Shown here one piece after another: positions 9,410-18,144 of a DNA stretch of 64,000 bases. Origin of the DNA: Bacillota bacterium (lineage in GTDB: Bacteria; Bacillota; Clostridia; Caldicoprobacterales; DTU083); assembly GCA_029549985.1 (NCBI GenBank), contig JAKPIB010000022.1:1-64000 (forward strand), read 5' to 3'. A model generated the notes under the pieces. It saw only the letters and a list, made by a program, of their open reading frames with translations. It was not told where the DNA came from and did not search any database. The position numbers were made by a program, and so were the translations under genes. Position 1 is the first letter of the stretch; each line of letters opens with the position of its first letter.

Positions 9410-10495
9410 TCAGGTCCCCCTGGAGCCCGGGAGGAGCTCGAACCTGTAGCCCTCTTCCTTCAGGTACCTGATTATCGCCGGCAGGGCCTCAACGGTGGTC
9501 TTTTTGCCGGGGGAGTCATGCATGAGCACCACCAGGCTGTTTTTCCCCTTGGCTGTCTCCATGAACCTGTCAATCAGCTCTTCCGGAGTCCTGGGCTTGC
9601 TGCTTTCCGCATCCCCCGTCTGGCAATTCCAGTCTATGTAAATAAATCCTCCTTCTTTGGCTCGTTCCCTGAAGGGAGCGAGCCTTTCTCCGTATGAACC
9701 ACCAGGAAAGCGCATCAGCCGGAACCTTTTATCAGTACCCAATATCGACTGCAGGAGCTTTTCGGTCCTGTACAGCTCTTCCATGAAATATTCCGTATCG
9801 CTGTATATTTTTTTGAAGGCATGGGTATAGGAGTGATTGCCTATTCCATGGCCTTCTGCATACTGGCGTCTCACCAGGCCGGGATACCTTTTTGCCTGGC
9901 TCCCTATCAGAAAAAAGGTCGCCTTCACATTTTCCTCTGCAAGTATATCGAGTATAAGAGGTGTGCACGATGAAGTGGGGCCGTCATCAAAGGTGAGATA
10001 TACCACCTTTTCGTCCTTGTGCTTGTAAACCCTGGACAGATCCTTCTGCGTAAGGACCGGGACCTCCTCATTTGCCGGAGTCTCGGCGGCTTCCTGCTGA
10101 TTTGTCGGTGTATTGACGGTATCATTCTTATCTGTCGGAGTCTTGACAGCATCCTGCTTATCTGCCGGCGGGTCCAAGCTTATGCCCAGCTCAAGCATTT
10201 GCATGACCATATCCCGCTTTGTCAGCCTGTTCCCTGGGACCGGATTTGCCCCAATGGGCCCATCCTTGATGGCCGGCTTCAGGTTGAGCAGGATCTTCCT
10301 TATGCGCGGATGATCCTTGCACATGGCTGCAGGGCCCGCAGGATATTGCCCTGTACCGGCACCGACGTCACTGCTGATTGATCTGACCCTGGCAGCTGCG
10401 CCGGACAGGTCCAGCGCCAGCAAGTTGAGTAAAATGAGCAGGCATAAGATCCTTGCCATGAAGGATGCACGCCCGGTAAAGGCCTTTGAAGTCAT
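9410..10495 (-). CDS. Secreted polysaccharide deacetylase (NodB/CE4), paralog 1
   Basis: 361 residues. All NodB motifs are visible: TFDDGPT (catalytic and metal Asp pair), HGIGNHSYTH (metal histidines), RFPGGSYG, DWNCQTGD and VVLMHDSPGKK. It should remove N- or O-acetyl groups from a cell-wall or extracellular polymer. The N-terminus has a hydrophobic export segment (residues about 14-33). A linker with four 10-residue repeats separates it from the catalytic domain. The start at 10495 is chosen over an upstream ATG because GGGGGGAC precedes it by about 6 bases. Its catalytic domain is closely similar to the deacetylase at 11998-13014, down to the C-terminal ending YRFELLPGSRG. Confidence 0.92.
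   Translation of the reverse strand: MTSKAFTGRASFMARILCLLILLNLLALDLSGAAARVRSISSDVGAGTGQYPAGPAAMCKDHPRIRKILLNLKPAIKDGPIGANPVPGNRLTKRDMVMQMLELGISLDPPADKQDAVKTPTDKNDTVNTPTNQQEAAETPANEEVPVLTQKDLSRVYKHKDEKVVYLTFDDGPTSSCTPLILDILAEENVKATFFLIGSQAKRYPGLVRRQYAEGHGIGNHSYTHAFKKIYSDTEYFMEELYRTEKLLQSILGTDKRFRLMRFPGGSYGERLAPFRERAKEGGFIYIDWNCQTGDAESSKPRTPEELIDRFMETAKGKNSLVVLMHDSPGKKTTVEALPAIIRYLKEEGYRFELLPGSRGT
10071..10175 (-). repeat. 30-base tandem repeat coding the deacetylase linker
   Basis: Four copies at 30-base spacing (starts near 10071, 10101, 10131, 10161, seen as TTTGCCGGAG-like words on the plus strand) encode units ADKQDAVKTP, TDKNDTVNTP, TNQQEAAETP and ANEEVPVLT. It is in frame and diverged, a typical flexible wall-spanning linker. 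Confidence 0.85.
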
Positions 10496-10587
10496 CCAAG
10501 TCCCCCCCGTGACCCGCTGATCAGGCATGAGCTATTTACATCCTATTCATGGCATATAGATATAATTCGTTCAGTTGCCGCTTTCAT

Positions 10588-10620
10588 AATAAAAAGCAGG
10601 TGATAAGCATATCACCTGCT
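10588..10620 (-). terminator. Terminator of the cellobiose 2-epimerase gene
   Basis: A perfect 11-bp stem (AGCAGGTGATA / TATCACCTGCT) with a four-base loop, followed on the minus strand by TTTTTATT. It lies about 60 bases after the epimerase stop and separates it from the downstream deacetylase. Confidence 0.9.
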
Positions 10621-10682
10621 CTTTCACTTGTTAATCAATATTCATGCCTGAAGCGGATATCCGGTCGTGCATATAAGTCATA

Positions 10683-11897
10683 TCAACTTCTACCGGCCTG
10701 CCCTAGCCGCGTCAGCACCTCCATGCAGGCCCTGCCGTTGTGATAAGGCCCCTTCCAGGGGTCAGCCTTGGCTTCATCCGGACCGGGAAGCCTGCCGCCC
10801 TCCTTTACATACTCGAACCAGTCACCGTTTTGCCTGTCCACCAGGCTGTTTTCAATAAAGGCCCAGCATTTGAGGGCTGCATCAAGGTATTTCCCTTCCC
10901 CTGTCAACTGCCAGGCGTTCAGGAATCCGACCACAGTCTCGGCCTGGGGCCACCAGTACTTGCCCCTGTTCGTTATGGACCTGCCGTCGCCCTCATAGAA
11001 CAAGCCTCCGTCGGCATCGACACCTTCATTGAGCACCGCTTCGGCCATCCTGATCGCTATTTCCTCAGCTCTGGCCAAAAGCGCCTTGTCTCCCGCCACC
11101 TCGGCCGCCTCGGTCAGGAGCCAGCTCCCTTCTATGTCATGGCCAAAGGAGACATCCTCCGTCAGGCTGTTCCACCTGTCATCAAAGAACAGCTTGAAAT
11201 GCCAGGTCTCATGGTCGATGATATGATCTATTACTATGTTTATAAGGTCGATGAGCTTTTCCCGCAGCAGGCTGCTGTCCCATACGCGCAGCAGATTGGT
11301 GTAGCATTCCATCAGGTGCAGATGGGTGTTCATCGTCTTGGTTGAATCCGGATGCTCAGCATCGCTGATGAGAAGCTCCTTTGAATAGGCCCATTCTCTC
11401 GTATATCCTTCAAAATACCCTCCGTAGACTGGATCTACCGCCTTTTGCTCGAGCAGCTCAAAAAGCTCGATCGCCTTGTTCAGGCTGTCTGCATCTGCCG
11501 TAGCCCTGTAGTACTCGGACAGGGCATAGATAGTAAAGGCCTCGCCATATACCTGTTTTTTGGGATCCAGCGGCCTGCCCTGCCAGTTAAGCATCCAGTA
11601 GCCGCCCTTGTGATCCTTGTCCCAGAAGCGGTCAACAAAATACTCGTAAGCCCTCTGTGCCATCCGGCGGTACTCATCATCCCCGAAAAGCCGCCAGGCT
11701 GCCGAATAGGTCCAAAGTATGCGGGTATTGAGCACCAGACCTTTCGGGGCCTCTTTGACCACCTTCAGGTCGTTGTTTATCCTGCCGTAGAACCCGCCCT
11801 GTTCATCGTCTGGCATATGCCGTATCCAAAACTTAAGGATATTGTCCCTAAGCTCTCTGTCTACCCTTTGAGTAAAATCCTCCAGCCTGTTGTCCAA
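10683..11897 (-). CDS. Cellobiose 2-epimerase (AGE superfamily)
   Basis: 404-residue (alpha/alpha)6-barrel enzyme converting the reducing-end glucose of cellobiose or mannose of mannobiose to its 2-epimer. Family signatures include NTRILWTYSAA, NTHLHLMECYTNLLRVW, SFGHDIEGSWLL and GPYHNGRACMEV, containing the conserved histidines of cellobiose 2-epimerases rather than of renin-binding-protein epimerases. There is no signal peptide, so it is cytoplasmic. The start is a TTG at 11897, with GGAGGTG seven bases upstream. In known beta-mannan pathways this enzyme feeds a GH130 mannosylglucose phosphorylase; such a gene is present at 30294-31511. It is transcribed between two deacetylase paralogs but ends in its own terminator. 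Confidence 0.9.
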   Translation of the reverse strand: MDNRLEDFTQRVDRELRDNILKFWIRHMPDDEQGGFYGRINNDLKVVKEAPKGLVLNTRILWTYSAAWRLFGDDEYRRMAQRAYEYFVDRFWDKDHKGGYWMLNWQGRPLDPKKQVYGEAFTIYALSEYYRATADADSLNKAIELFELLEQKAVDPVYGGYFEGYTREWAYSKELLISDAEHPDSTKTMNTHLHLMECYTNLLRVWDSSLLREKLIDLINIVIDHIIDHETWHFKLFFDDRWNSLTEDVSFGHDIEGSWLLTEAAEVAGDKALLARAEEIAIRMAEAVLNEGVDADGGLFYEGDGRSITNRGKYWWPQAETVVGFLNAWQLTGEGKYLDAALKCWAFIENSLVDRQNGDWFEYVKEGGRLPGPDEAKADPWKGPYHNGRACMEVLTRLGQAGRS

Positions 11898-11997
11898 TGA
11901 CTACACCTCCAGATATATAATGATTTATACATATATTCACCGGTATAGCCCTGTATTCCTGCCTGCTCCGGCCAAAATCCGCCTTACTGCCATTGGC

Positions 11998-13014
11998 CTA
12001 ATAGCCCCGGGAACCGGGCAGGAGCTCGAATCTGTAGCCCTGGGACCTCAGGTATTGGATTATTTCAGGCAGGGCCTCGACCGTAGTCTGCTTGCCCAGG
12101 GAGTCATGCATGAGCACGATCAGGCTGCTCTGGCCTTTCACGGTCTCCTTCAGCCTGTTAAGCAGCTTCTGCGGTGACTGATACTCCAGGGTTTCGGCAT
12201 CACCGTTCACGCAGTTCCAGTCTATATATACAAACCCCTCTGAGTTTACCCGCTCCCTGTACGGGGCCAGCTTTTCGCCAAAGGATCCGCCGGGGAACCG
12301 TATCAGCCTGAATTTCTTGTCAGTGTTCAGTATGGATTGGATAAGCCTCTCCATCCTGTACAGCTCATCCATAAAGCTGTCAGGGCTTTCGTATATCCTC
12401 TTGAATACATGGGTATAGGTATGGTTGCCTATGCCATGCCCTTCTGCATACTGCCTCCGGACTATATTGGGATACTGCTCAGCCTGGGTGCCGATCAGGA
12501 AAAATGTAGCCTTTATGTTTTCCCGGGCAAGGATGTCGAGTATTTGGTTGGTAAATTTAGCTGTAGGCCCGTCATCAAAGGTCAGGTATGCAACCTTGTC
12601 TTCCCTTCGCTTGTAAAGCTTGTTGATGTCGCTTTGAGTCACGGGCCCCACCACCACAGGTCCGGGGTCCCCTGTCTCTATCGGCTGCCCTGTATGATCA
12701 GGTTCGTCCGAAGGCAGGGGTGTACTCGTCTCCTCAGGCTCATCTGAAGGCTCCGGCGTATCGGGCCTATCGGTAGTCTCCGGCTGAGACGAAGGAAGGG
12801 GTGAAATCACCGGGCTTGTGGGCTCGGGCGTTTCTTTATCTCCTACGTTGGGAAGGGGACTTGTGTCAGGTCCCGGCCGCTCTTCATCCACTGGCTGGAC
12901 CGTTTCCTTCAAGGCACCGCTGATATCTATAAAGATGATCACATTTATCACCAGCAGGATGCATAACAATTTCAGTACAAAAACCGAGCGACGTGCAGAA
13001 CCAGACCTCTTCAT
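11998..13014 (-). CDS. Secreted polysaccharide deacetylase (NodB/CE4), paralog 2
   Basis: 338 residues. An N-terminal hydrophobic anchor or signal (about residues 12-31) is followed by a long Pro/Glu/Asp/Thr-rich linker (about 35-125) and a NodB domain with TFDDGPT, HGIGNHTYTH, RFPGGSFG, DWNCVNGD and VLMHDSLGKQ. It is very similar to the product of 9410-10495 across the catalytic domain but has an unrelated linker, which suggests gene duplication followed by linker replacement. It probably acts on a cell-wall or spore polymer outside the membrane. The minus-strand upstream region has a TTGCCC-N16-TATATA promoter-like pair and a small dyad, ACGGG/CCCGT (13096-13112). Confidence 0.92.
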   Translation of the reverse strand: MKRSGSARRSVFVLKLLCILLVINVIIFIDISGALKETVQPVDEERPGPDTSPLPNVGDKETPEPTSPVISPLPSSQPETTDRPDTPEPSDEPEETSTPLPSDEPDHTGQPIETGDPGPVVVGPVTQSDINKLYKRREDKVAYLTFDDGPTAKFTNQILDILARENIKATFFLIGTQAEQYPNIVRRQYAEGHGIGNHTYTHVFKRIYESPDSFMDELYRMERLIQSILNTDKKFRLIRFPGGSFGEKLAPYRERVNSEGFVYIDWNCVNGDAETLEYQSPQKLLNRLKETVKGQSSLIVLMHDSLGKQTTVEALPEIIQYLRSQGYRFELLPGSRGY

Positions 13015-13181
13015 CAGTATAAGCCCCCATTATTTACTCTAGTGTATGCTTGGATATGTGTGTTGCTGCAAGCTATATATAATTATAAACCTTCTACGGG
13101 CAAAAATCCCGTGGTTTGCGCTTGTTTAACAAAAGATTCAAAATCGTAACACAAAAGTCACACATATATGCCAAGGGCATG

Positions 13182-13217
13182 AAAAATGCCGGAAAACGCT
13201 GATTTTCCGGCATTTTA
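13182..13217 (-). terminator. Intrinsic terminator after the HelD-like gene
   Basis: Long inverted repeat AAAATGCCGGAAAA / TTTTCCGGCATTTT with a six-base loop, about 40 bases after the helicase stop. A/T flanks on both sides make it potentially bidirectional. Confidence 0.9.
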
Positions 13218-13254
13218 TATGTACTTTTCAGAAAAGCTCTGGTAATTGTCTATA

Positions 13255-15510
13255 CTATGCCTGTTCTTGTATATAGCAGTCCTCCGGAATGGCTGCCACA
13301 AAGGGTGAAATATCACCGGTATGGTAGACGTTCAGCCTGTGCATGGCCCTGGTGCAGGCGGTATATAAAAGCTTCCTGTCACGGTCGAGGCCATAGGTCT
13401 GGGCATCTGCTCCAACGACCAGGGCAGCATCGAACTCCAGCCCCTTGGCCAGATAGACCGGGATCACGACGATGCCCTTGGTGAAATGCTTGTCATCTCG
13501 CTTTACCAGTATGCATTTCATATGCTGCGACAGCCTGTGGTGGAGCGCCTGGGCGGCCACGGCTGTCTTTGTGATTATGCCGATGGATCCGTAGCCCTCT
13601 GCCCTCAGCTTCTGTATATCATCTGCCAGCCTGTCGATGAGCCTGAACTTGTCTTCCACCTTGATCACCCTCGGCTTTTCGCCGCTGCGCCGGATGGATC
13701 TTATCTCCTGGCCGCCGCCCAGTATCGGACGGGTAAAGTCCACGATCTCAGAAGTCGACCGATAGCCGGTTGACAGGGTGTGCAGTACATGGGTCCTGGG
13801 CTTCAGGATATCCAGCAGCATGCCGTAATCGAAGTCCCCTTTGAGCGGGTTTATGGTCTGGTTGATATCGCCCAGGAGAGTCATGCCGGCTGTGGGAAAG
13901 ACCTGCTTGAGTATCCCGTACTGCACAGGTGTATAGTCCTGGGCCTCATCCACTACGACATGCTTTATATGGCCCATGGAGGGCACTCCCTCCAGCATGC
14001 CCTTCAGATATACATAGGCCGCAGCATTTTCATAACCGAGCAGGTCCTGCGCCGGCCCTGAGCTTTCATCGCCGATGATCGCCCGTACATCAGCGGGCAG
14101 CGTATCATGATCCAGAGAGTCCAGGAATTCTTCATTCACAAACATATGCCAATATGCCCTGAAGGTATCGAAAGCCAGCATGGACTCAATATCCTGCCTG
14201 ACTGCCTTGAATTCCCTGTATACGAACAGCCTGCTGTAAGCCCTGACCTTATCCTTGTACTCAGGATGGCCTGCCAGCTCCTGCTCCAGTTCTGAAAGCC
14301 GCTGCTTCCAAGCCGGGCGGATAAGGTAGTGGAGCCTCAGGCTTATCCTCTTGAGCCGCTTCACGATGGGCATGGCCGCATAATCTTCGAAAAACAGCTT
14401 CTCTATGTCTTCCTTTCTGACCAGGACCTTGCCCCTGAAGACCACGTCATGGAATTTGAAGGCGTTGTGCTCAAGATAATGGGCGTAGCTGTTGAGCAGC
14501 CTGTAAAAGCCCATGGAGGACTTGTAGGCTATGAGCTTCAGCCTGGGCCCATCCTTTTCCCCGGCAGTCAGGATGTACTCCATATGGGCGCTGCCTTCCT
14601 CGAACCTGTACTCCGGCCCGATCATGGTCCGTATGTAGTCGTCAAAGGTGGTCTGCTGCATGTTCTCCTCGCCAAGCTCGGGCAGCACATGGGAGATATA
14701 GTCGTTGAACACTGTGTTGGGTGAGAATATCAATATATCCTTGGAGGTTATGTTTATGTCCCTGTACCTGTACAAAAGATAGGCGATGCGGTGGAGGGCG
14801 ATGGAGGTCTTGCCGCTGCCTGCCACTCCCTGAAGCATGAGGAGCTGGTTGCCCTCATCCCGTATGATCCGGTTTTGCTCCCGCTGGATCGTGGTGACTA
14901 TAGAGCGCATCTTTTCATCAGCGTTTTTGCTGAGTATCTCCTGCAAGAGCTCGTCATCGATCTTTATGCCCGTATCAAACATGTAATGCAGCTTGTTGCC
15001 GCTGATCTTGTACTGCCTCTTCAGGGTGATATCGCCCTCTATAAGGCCTTCGGGGCACATATAGGAGGCTTTTCCCAGGCCATAGTCATAAAACATGCTG
15101 GATATGGGGGCACGCCAGTCATAGATCAGGATATCGCCGTTTTCATCAAAAAAGGATGATGTGCCGATATAGACCTCTTCCTTATCCTCATAGCCCCTTT
15201 CGACGAAATCTATCCGGCCGAAGTACGGGGTCTCCTTGAGCCTCTCAAGCTTTGAAAGCAGCCGTACAGCCTGCCTGTATTTCTCGGTCTCGACTTTCAG
15301 GGCATCGATCGACTGCTTGACCTCTGCAGCGGCATCCAGGTCGCCTCGTTGCCAGACATGGGCGCCCTCTTCCCATAGGTAGCGCCCTGCTGTGACCAGG
15401 CTTTTTTTGTAGGTAGCAAGGATCCCTCGCCGCCTTTCATATTCATCCAGCAGCTTTGTATAGACCTGGTCCAGCCGTTTGGACTCAGCTCTGTATTGGG
15501 CATCATCCAT
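13255..15510 (-). CDS. helD: HelD-like UvrD/Rep-superfamily ATPase
   Basis: 751 residues, close to the length of Bacillus HelD (774), the helicase-like factor that removes RNA polymerase from stalled complexes. The N-terminal region is a coiled-coil (LDQVYTKLLDEYERRR onward), Walker A is GVAGSGKTSIALHR near residue 230, Walker B is HVVVDEAQDYTP, and the motif TACTRAMHRLNVYH lies near the C-terminus. The insert between motifs fits HelD rather than PcrA. The start at 15510 is chosen because AGGTGA lies seven bases before it; an ATG two codons earlier lies too close to that site. It directly follows yhaM (7-base gap), so the two are probably co-transcribed. Confidence 0.85.
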   Translation of the reverse strand: MDDAQYRAESKRLDQVYTKLLDEYERRRGILATYKKSLVTAGRYLWEEGAHVWQRGDLDAAAEVKQSIDALKVETEKYRQAVRLLSKLERLKETPYFGRIDFVERGYEDKEEVYIGTSSFFDENGDILIYDWRAPISSMFYDYGLGKASYMCPEGLIEGDITLKRQYKISGNKLHYMFDTGIKIDDELLQEILSKNADEKMRSIVTTIQREQNRIIRDEGNQLLMLQGVAGSGKTSIALHRIAYLLYRYRDINITSKDILIFSPNTVFNDYISHVLPELGEENMQQTTFDDYIRTMIGPEYRFEEGSAHMEYILTAGEKDGPRLKLIAYKSSMGFYRLLNSYAHYLEHNAFKFHDVVFRGKVLVRKEDIEKLFFEDYAAMPIVKRLKRISLRLHYLIRPAWKQRLSELEQELAGHPEYKDKVRAYSRLFVYREFKAVRQDIESMLAFDTFRAYWHMFVNEEFLDSLDHDTLPADVRAIIGDESSGPAQDLLGYENAAAYVYLKGMLEGVPSMGHIKHVVVDEAQDYTPVQYGILKQVFPTAGMTLLGDINQTINPLKGDFDYGMLLDILKPRTHVLHTLSTGYRSTSEIVDFTRPILGGGQEIRSIRRSGEKPRVIKVEDKFRLIDRLADDIQKLRAEGYGSIGIITKTAVAAQALHHRLSQHMKCILVKRDDKHFTKGIVVIPVYLAKGLEFDAALVVGADAQTYGLDRDRKLLYTACTRAMHRLNVYHTGDISPFVAAIPEDCYIQEQA

Positions 15511-15517
15511 GCACATA

Positions 15518-16555
15518 TCACCTCTGCCTGTATGTCAAAGAGTCATCATTGCTTTCCTCGTCAGCTTCACCTACGCCGGCACCTTTTGGCTTATACAACT
15601 GCCGGTTGTGAAGGAGCCATACCTTGTCGGAGAAACCACCCGGCTCAACACCCTCAAGGGCCTTCCTCATATCGAACATCCGGGCATCAATGAGATCCAG
15701 GTAATGCAGTATCTCGCCCTCGGGTATCATCGGCCGCTTGGGCGAACCGAACTCCGGTTCATAGTGGTGGGACAGGACCAGGTGCTGGAGGAGGATGACT
15801 GTCTCCTGATCTGCATTGAGCTCGCGGCCGACCCGTTCGATGGCCTTTATGCCCTGTATGATATGCCCGAGCAGCATGCCTTCCATCGTATATGTGGAAA
15901 CGAGGCCAAGCTCACTGGCCTCCATCTCGTCTATTTTTGCCAGGTCGTGGAGTATGACCCCGGCAAACAGGTAGTCCCTGTTGAGAAAGGGGTAGACCTC
16001 CATGACCTTCTCCGCCAGCCTCAGCATCGTAAGCATATGGAACAAGAGGCCGGACCGGATCGAATGATGGTTTTTCATGGCGGCAGGGTAATGCATCAGC
16101 TTGTCCCTGCGCTCATTCACCATGGCGCTGGTTATCTGTTTTATATCATTGTCCTTTATCCTCAAAATAAACTTGAGTATTTCACCAAGCATGTCCTCAG
16201 GCGCATAGGGCGCCGCGGGGACGAAATCCCCAATGTTTATACCGTCCTCAGGCAATGTCTGCCTGATTTTCTCGACCTTCAACTGCAGGGCTCCCTGCCA
16301 CTCGTTCACCAGCCCTCTGATCTTTACAAGCATGCCGTCTTTGAGTTCAAAGCCCCTGACCATTTCCGTATCCCAGATCTTTGCATTGACCTCGCCTGTG
16401 CTGTCAGCGATCGTCAGGTCATAGTACCTGTTGTTGGTATTGGATGTCTTGAGAGCGGCAGCCTTTACAAGGTAAAAGCCCTGTATCGTATCACCCTTTT
16501 CAAATGATGCCACGTTTTTCTGTTCGATCAACCCCAACGCCTCCCTGCTTTTCAT
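15518..16555 (-). CDS. yhaM: 3'-5' exoribonuclease YhaM
   Basis: 345 residues. An OB-fold nucleic-acid-binding domain (about residues 20-100, with TSNTNNRYYDLTIADSTGEV) precedes an HD phosphohydrolase domain: histidine in NHHSIRSGLLFHMLTMLRLA, the HD pair in GVILHDLAKIDEM, and HHYEPEFGSPKRP near the end. YhaM degrades RNA and single-stranded DNA from the 3' end. The C-terminal tail is acidic and basic mixed, without a recognisable domain. In Bacillus it is encoded with yhaO and yhaN; here those lie 2.1 kb upstream on the same strand, separated by a GH5 gene. The ribosome binding site of the start at 16555 is weak. Confidence 0.93.
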   Translation of the reverse strand: MKSREALGLIEQKNVASFEKGDTIQGFYLVKAAALKTSNTNNRYYDLTIADSTGEVNAKIWDTEMVRGFELKDGMLVKIRGLVNEWQGALQLKVEKIRQTLPEDGINIGDFVPAAPYAPEDMLGEILKFILRIKDNDIKQITSAMVNERRDKLMHYPAAMKNHHSIRSGLLFHMLTMLRLAEKVMEVYPFLNRDYLFAGVILHDLAKIDEMEASELGLVSTYTMEGMLLGHIIQGIKAIERVGRELNADQETVILLQHLVLSHHYEPEFGSPKRPMIPEGEILHYLDLIDARMFDMRKALEGVEPGGFSDKVWLLHNRQLYKPKGAGVGEADEESNDDSLTYRQR

Positions 16556-16565
16556 TCAATTTATT

Positions 16566-16739
16566 TTACCATATGCCCAGGGATATGACCAGTTCACACA
16601 ATACTGCCCATATATCTCTGAAAGGCGGTGCATATCCGGGCACCCCTTCCTTGTCAAACTCCATGGTCAGATTGATGGCCAGGCCGTGCTCTAAGCTGCG
16701 CAGTCTGCCCAGAAAGCCGCTTTTATCTGTGGCTTTCAT
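16566..16739 (-). CDS. Possible 57-residue protein of unknown function
   Basis: An ATG-to-TAA frame just 10 bases upstream of yhaM on the same strand. The predicted peptide runs from MKATDKSGFLGRLRS to ELVISLGIW and uses the AGA/CTG/GCC-rich codons of its neighbours. The ribosome binding site is poor and I recognise no family. It could be a real leader gene of yhaM or chance. The remaining bases up to the GH5 promoter hold nothing I can identify. Confidence 0.35.
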   Translation of the reverse strand: MKATDKSGFLGRLRSLEHGLAINLTMEFDKEGVPGYAPPFRDIWAVLCELVISLGIW

Positions 16740-16856
16740 CACTTAGGCATCATAGGCGGCATATCATTGCCATAATTCTACATTGATGTGATGATTCCTG
16801 CGCTCAAGCCCGATCTGCAACGCTAGATATAAGGACCACAGGCTGCGCCTTTGCGC

Positions 16857-16885
16857 TTGACAATAGTGACAATAATGGATATGCT
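16857..16885 (+). promoter_or_regulatory. Strong sigma-A promoter of the GH5 gene
   Basis: TTGACA, 17-base spacer, TATGCT. It would give a leader of about 55 bases before the ATG at 16947. Confidence 0.8.
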
Positions 16886-16946
16886 GGACTTGTGGCAATA
16901 AGCACTATATAAGCTTAGCAGCCAATATTGAGGAGGTGCTTGTCAG

Positions 16947-17990
16947 ATGAAAAAGATCATGGAAAACTACCAGGCCGGAGTAAACCTGGGAGGCTGGATA
17001 TCCCAGTACAGGAAGCTCGATCACGAGCATTTCAGGACCTTCATAGTTGAGGATGACATCAGGCAGATCGCTTCCTGGGGCATGGACCATGTTCGCCTGC
17101 CCTTCGACTATCCGGTGCTGGAGGACGATGAAAGGCCCTTTGAGTACAAGGAGGACGGTTTTGCATACCTGGACAACTGCATAGAGTGGTGCAAGAAGTA
17201 CGGGCTCAATGTCATCCTGGACCTGCACAGGGCGCCGGGCTACTTCTTTGGCACCCTGCAAAGCAACACCTTGTTTGAAGACAAGACGATGGAGGACCGC
17301 TTCCTGAACCTTTGGCGGACTATCGCAAAGCGTTATGCCAATGAGGGCGACAACATCATGTTCGAGCTTTTGAATGAAATGGTGGAGCCCACCAGCGACC
17401 GCTGGAACAAGCTGGCCCACAAGGCGATAAAGGCTATCCATGAGATAGACAGCGACAGGTACATAGTATACGGCGGCAATCATTACAACTCCATAAACGA
17501 GCTTAAAAACATCGACCTTGTAAAAGACAGCGACCGGATAATATATACATTCCACTTCTACCACCCGTTCCTCTTCACCCACCAGAGGGCCGGATGGAAC
17601 CAGTTCACCAGGGAATACAACGCTGTCATCGAGTATCCCGGCATGTGCCCGAACCTAAAGGAGTTTCTTGAGGCCAACCCCCAATATTATGAATGGAACA
17701 AGTTCTTCATAGACCATGAAATGAACAAGGACCTTATGATCCAGGACATGCAGCCCGCTGTTGATTTCATGGAATCCACCGGTGAAACCGTATACTGCGG
17801 TGAATACGGCGTTATCATGATAGCTCCTCTCCAAAGCAGGATAAACTGGCACAGGGATTTCATAGACATAACAAAGGAGCTGAAGATCGGAAGAGCATGC
17901 TGGAACTACAAGGTGCTGGATTTCGGCCTCGTTGACCACAACAGCAAGGTCATAAGCGAAGAGCTCGTCAAGGTGGTAAGCGCCAAATAG
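16947..17990 (+). CDS. Cytoplasmic glycoside hydrolase family 5 enzyme
   Basis: 347 residues. The TIM-barrel signatures of GH5 are clear: GVNLGGWISQY at the N-terminus, the acid/base Glu144 in FELLNEMVEP, histidine and tyrosine in YTFHFYHPF, and the nucleophile Glu286 in VYCGEYGV. Likely substrates are beta-1,4-glucan or glucomannan oligosaccharides; the exact specificity cannot be read. It has no signal peptide or carbohydrate-binding module, so it should act on imported oligosaccharides. AGGAGGTG lies 8 bases before the ATG. The gene is monocistronic, with its own promoter and a hairpin after the stop, and it points against all its neighbours between yhaM and yhaN. Confidence 0.9.
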   Translation: MKKIMENYQAGVNLGGWISQYRKLDHEHFRTFIVEDDIRQIASWGMDHVRLPFDYPVLEDDERPFEYKEDGFAYLDNCIEWCKKYGLNVILDLHRAPGYFFGTLQSNTLFEDKTMEDRFLNLWRTIAKRYANEGDNIMFELLNEMVEPTSDRWNKLAHKAIKAIHEIDSDRYIVYGGNHYNSINELKNIDLVKDSDRIIYTFHFYHPFLFTHQRAGWNQFTREYNAVIEYPGMCPNLKEFLEANPQYYEWNKFFIDHEMNKDLMIQDMQPAVDFMESTGETVYCGEYGVIMIAPLQSRINWHRDFIDITKELKIGRACWNYKVLDFGLVDHNSKVISEELVKVVSAK

Positions 17991-18076
17991 CATGGCAATG
18001 TTGCATCCGGCGAATATTCTTACCACCAAGCCCACAAGGGGCTTAACAAAAGTCCATGTTGAGTACTCCTAATATC

Positions 18077-18102
18077 AGAGAGCGGCTGATTTGCCGCTCT
18101 CT
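18077..18102 (+). terminator. Hairpin downstream of the GH5 gene
   Basis: A perfect 10-bp stem AGAGAGCGGC / GCCGCTCTCT with a six-base loop, about 85 bases after the stop codon. There is no clear T-run, so termination efficiency is uncertain. A second small hairpin (AAGCCC/GGGCTT) lies at about 18027-18043. Confidence 0.6.
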
Positions 18103-18144
18103 GCATGTTTAGCCAGATACCTGCATGGATGCTTATTTCCACAT

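Noticed and set aside
10071-10175. CRISPR-like repeat
   Set aside because: Repeats have no spacers, are in frame and encode a protein linker.
16905-17582. 225-codon minus-strand frame opposite the GH5 gene
   Set aside because: GH5 motifs, promoter and ribosome binding site are all on the plus strand; the antisense translation has no family features.
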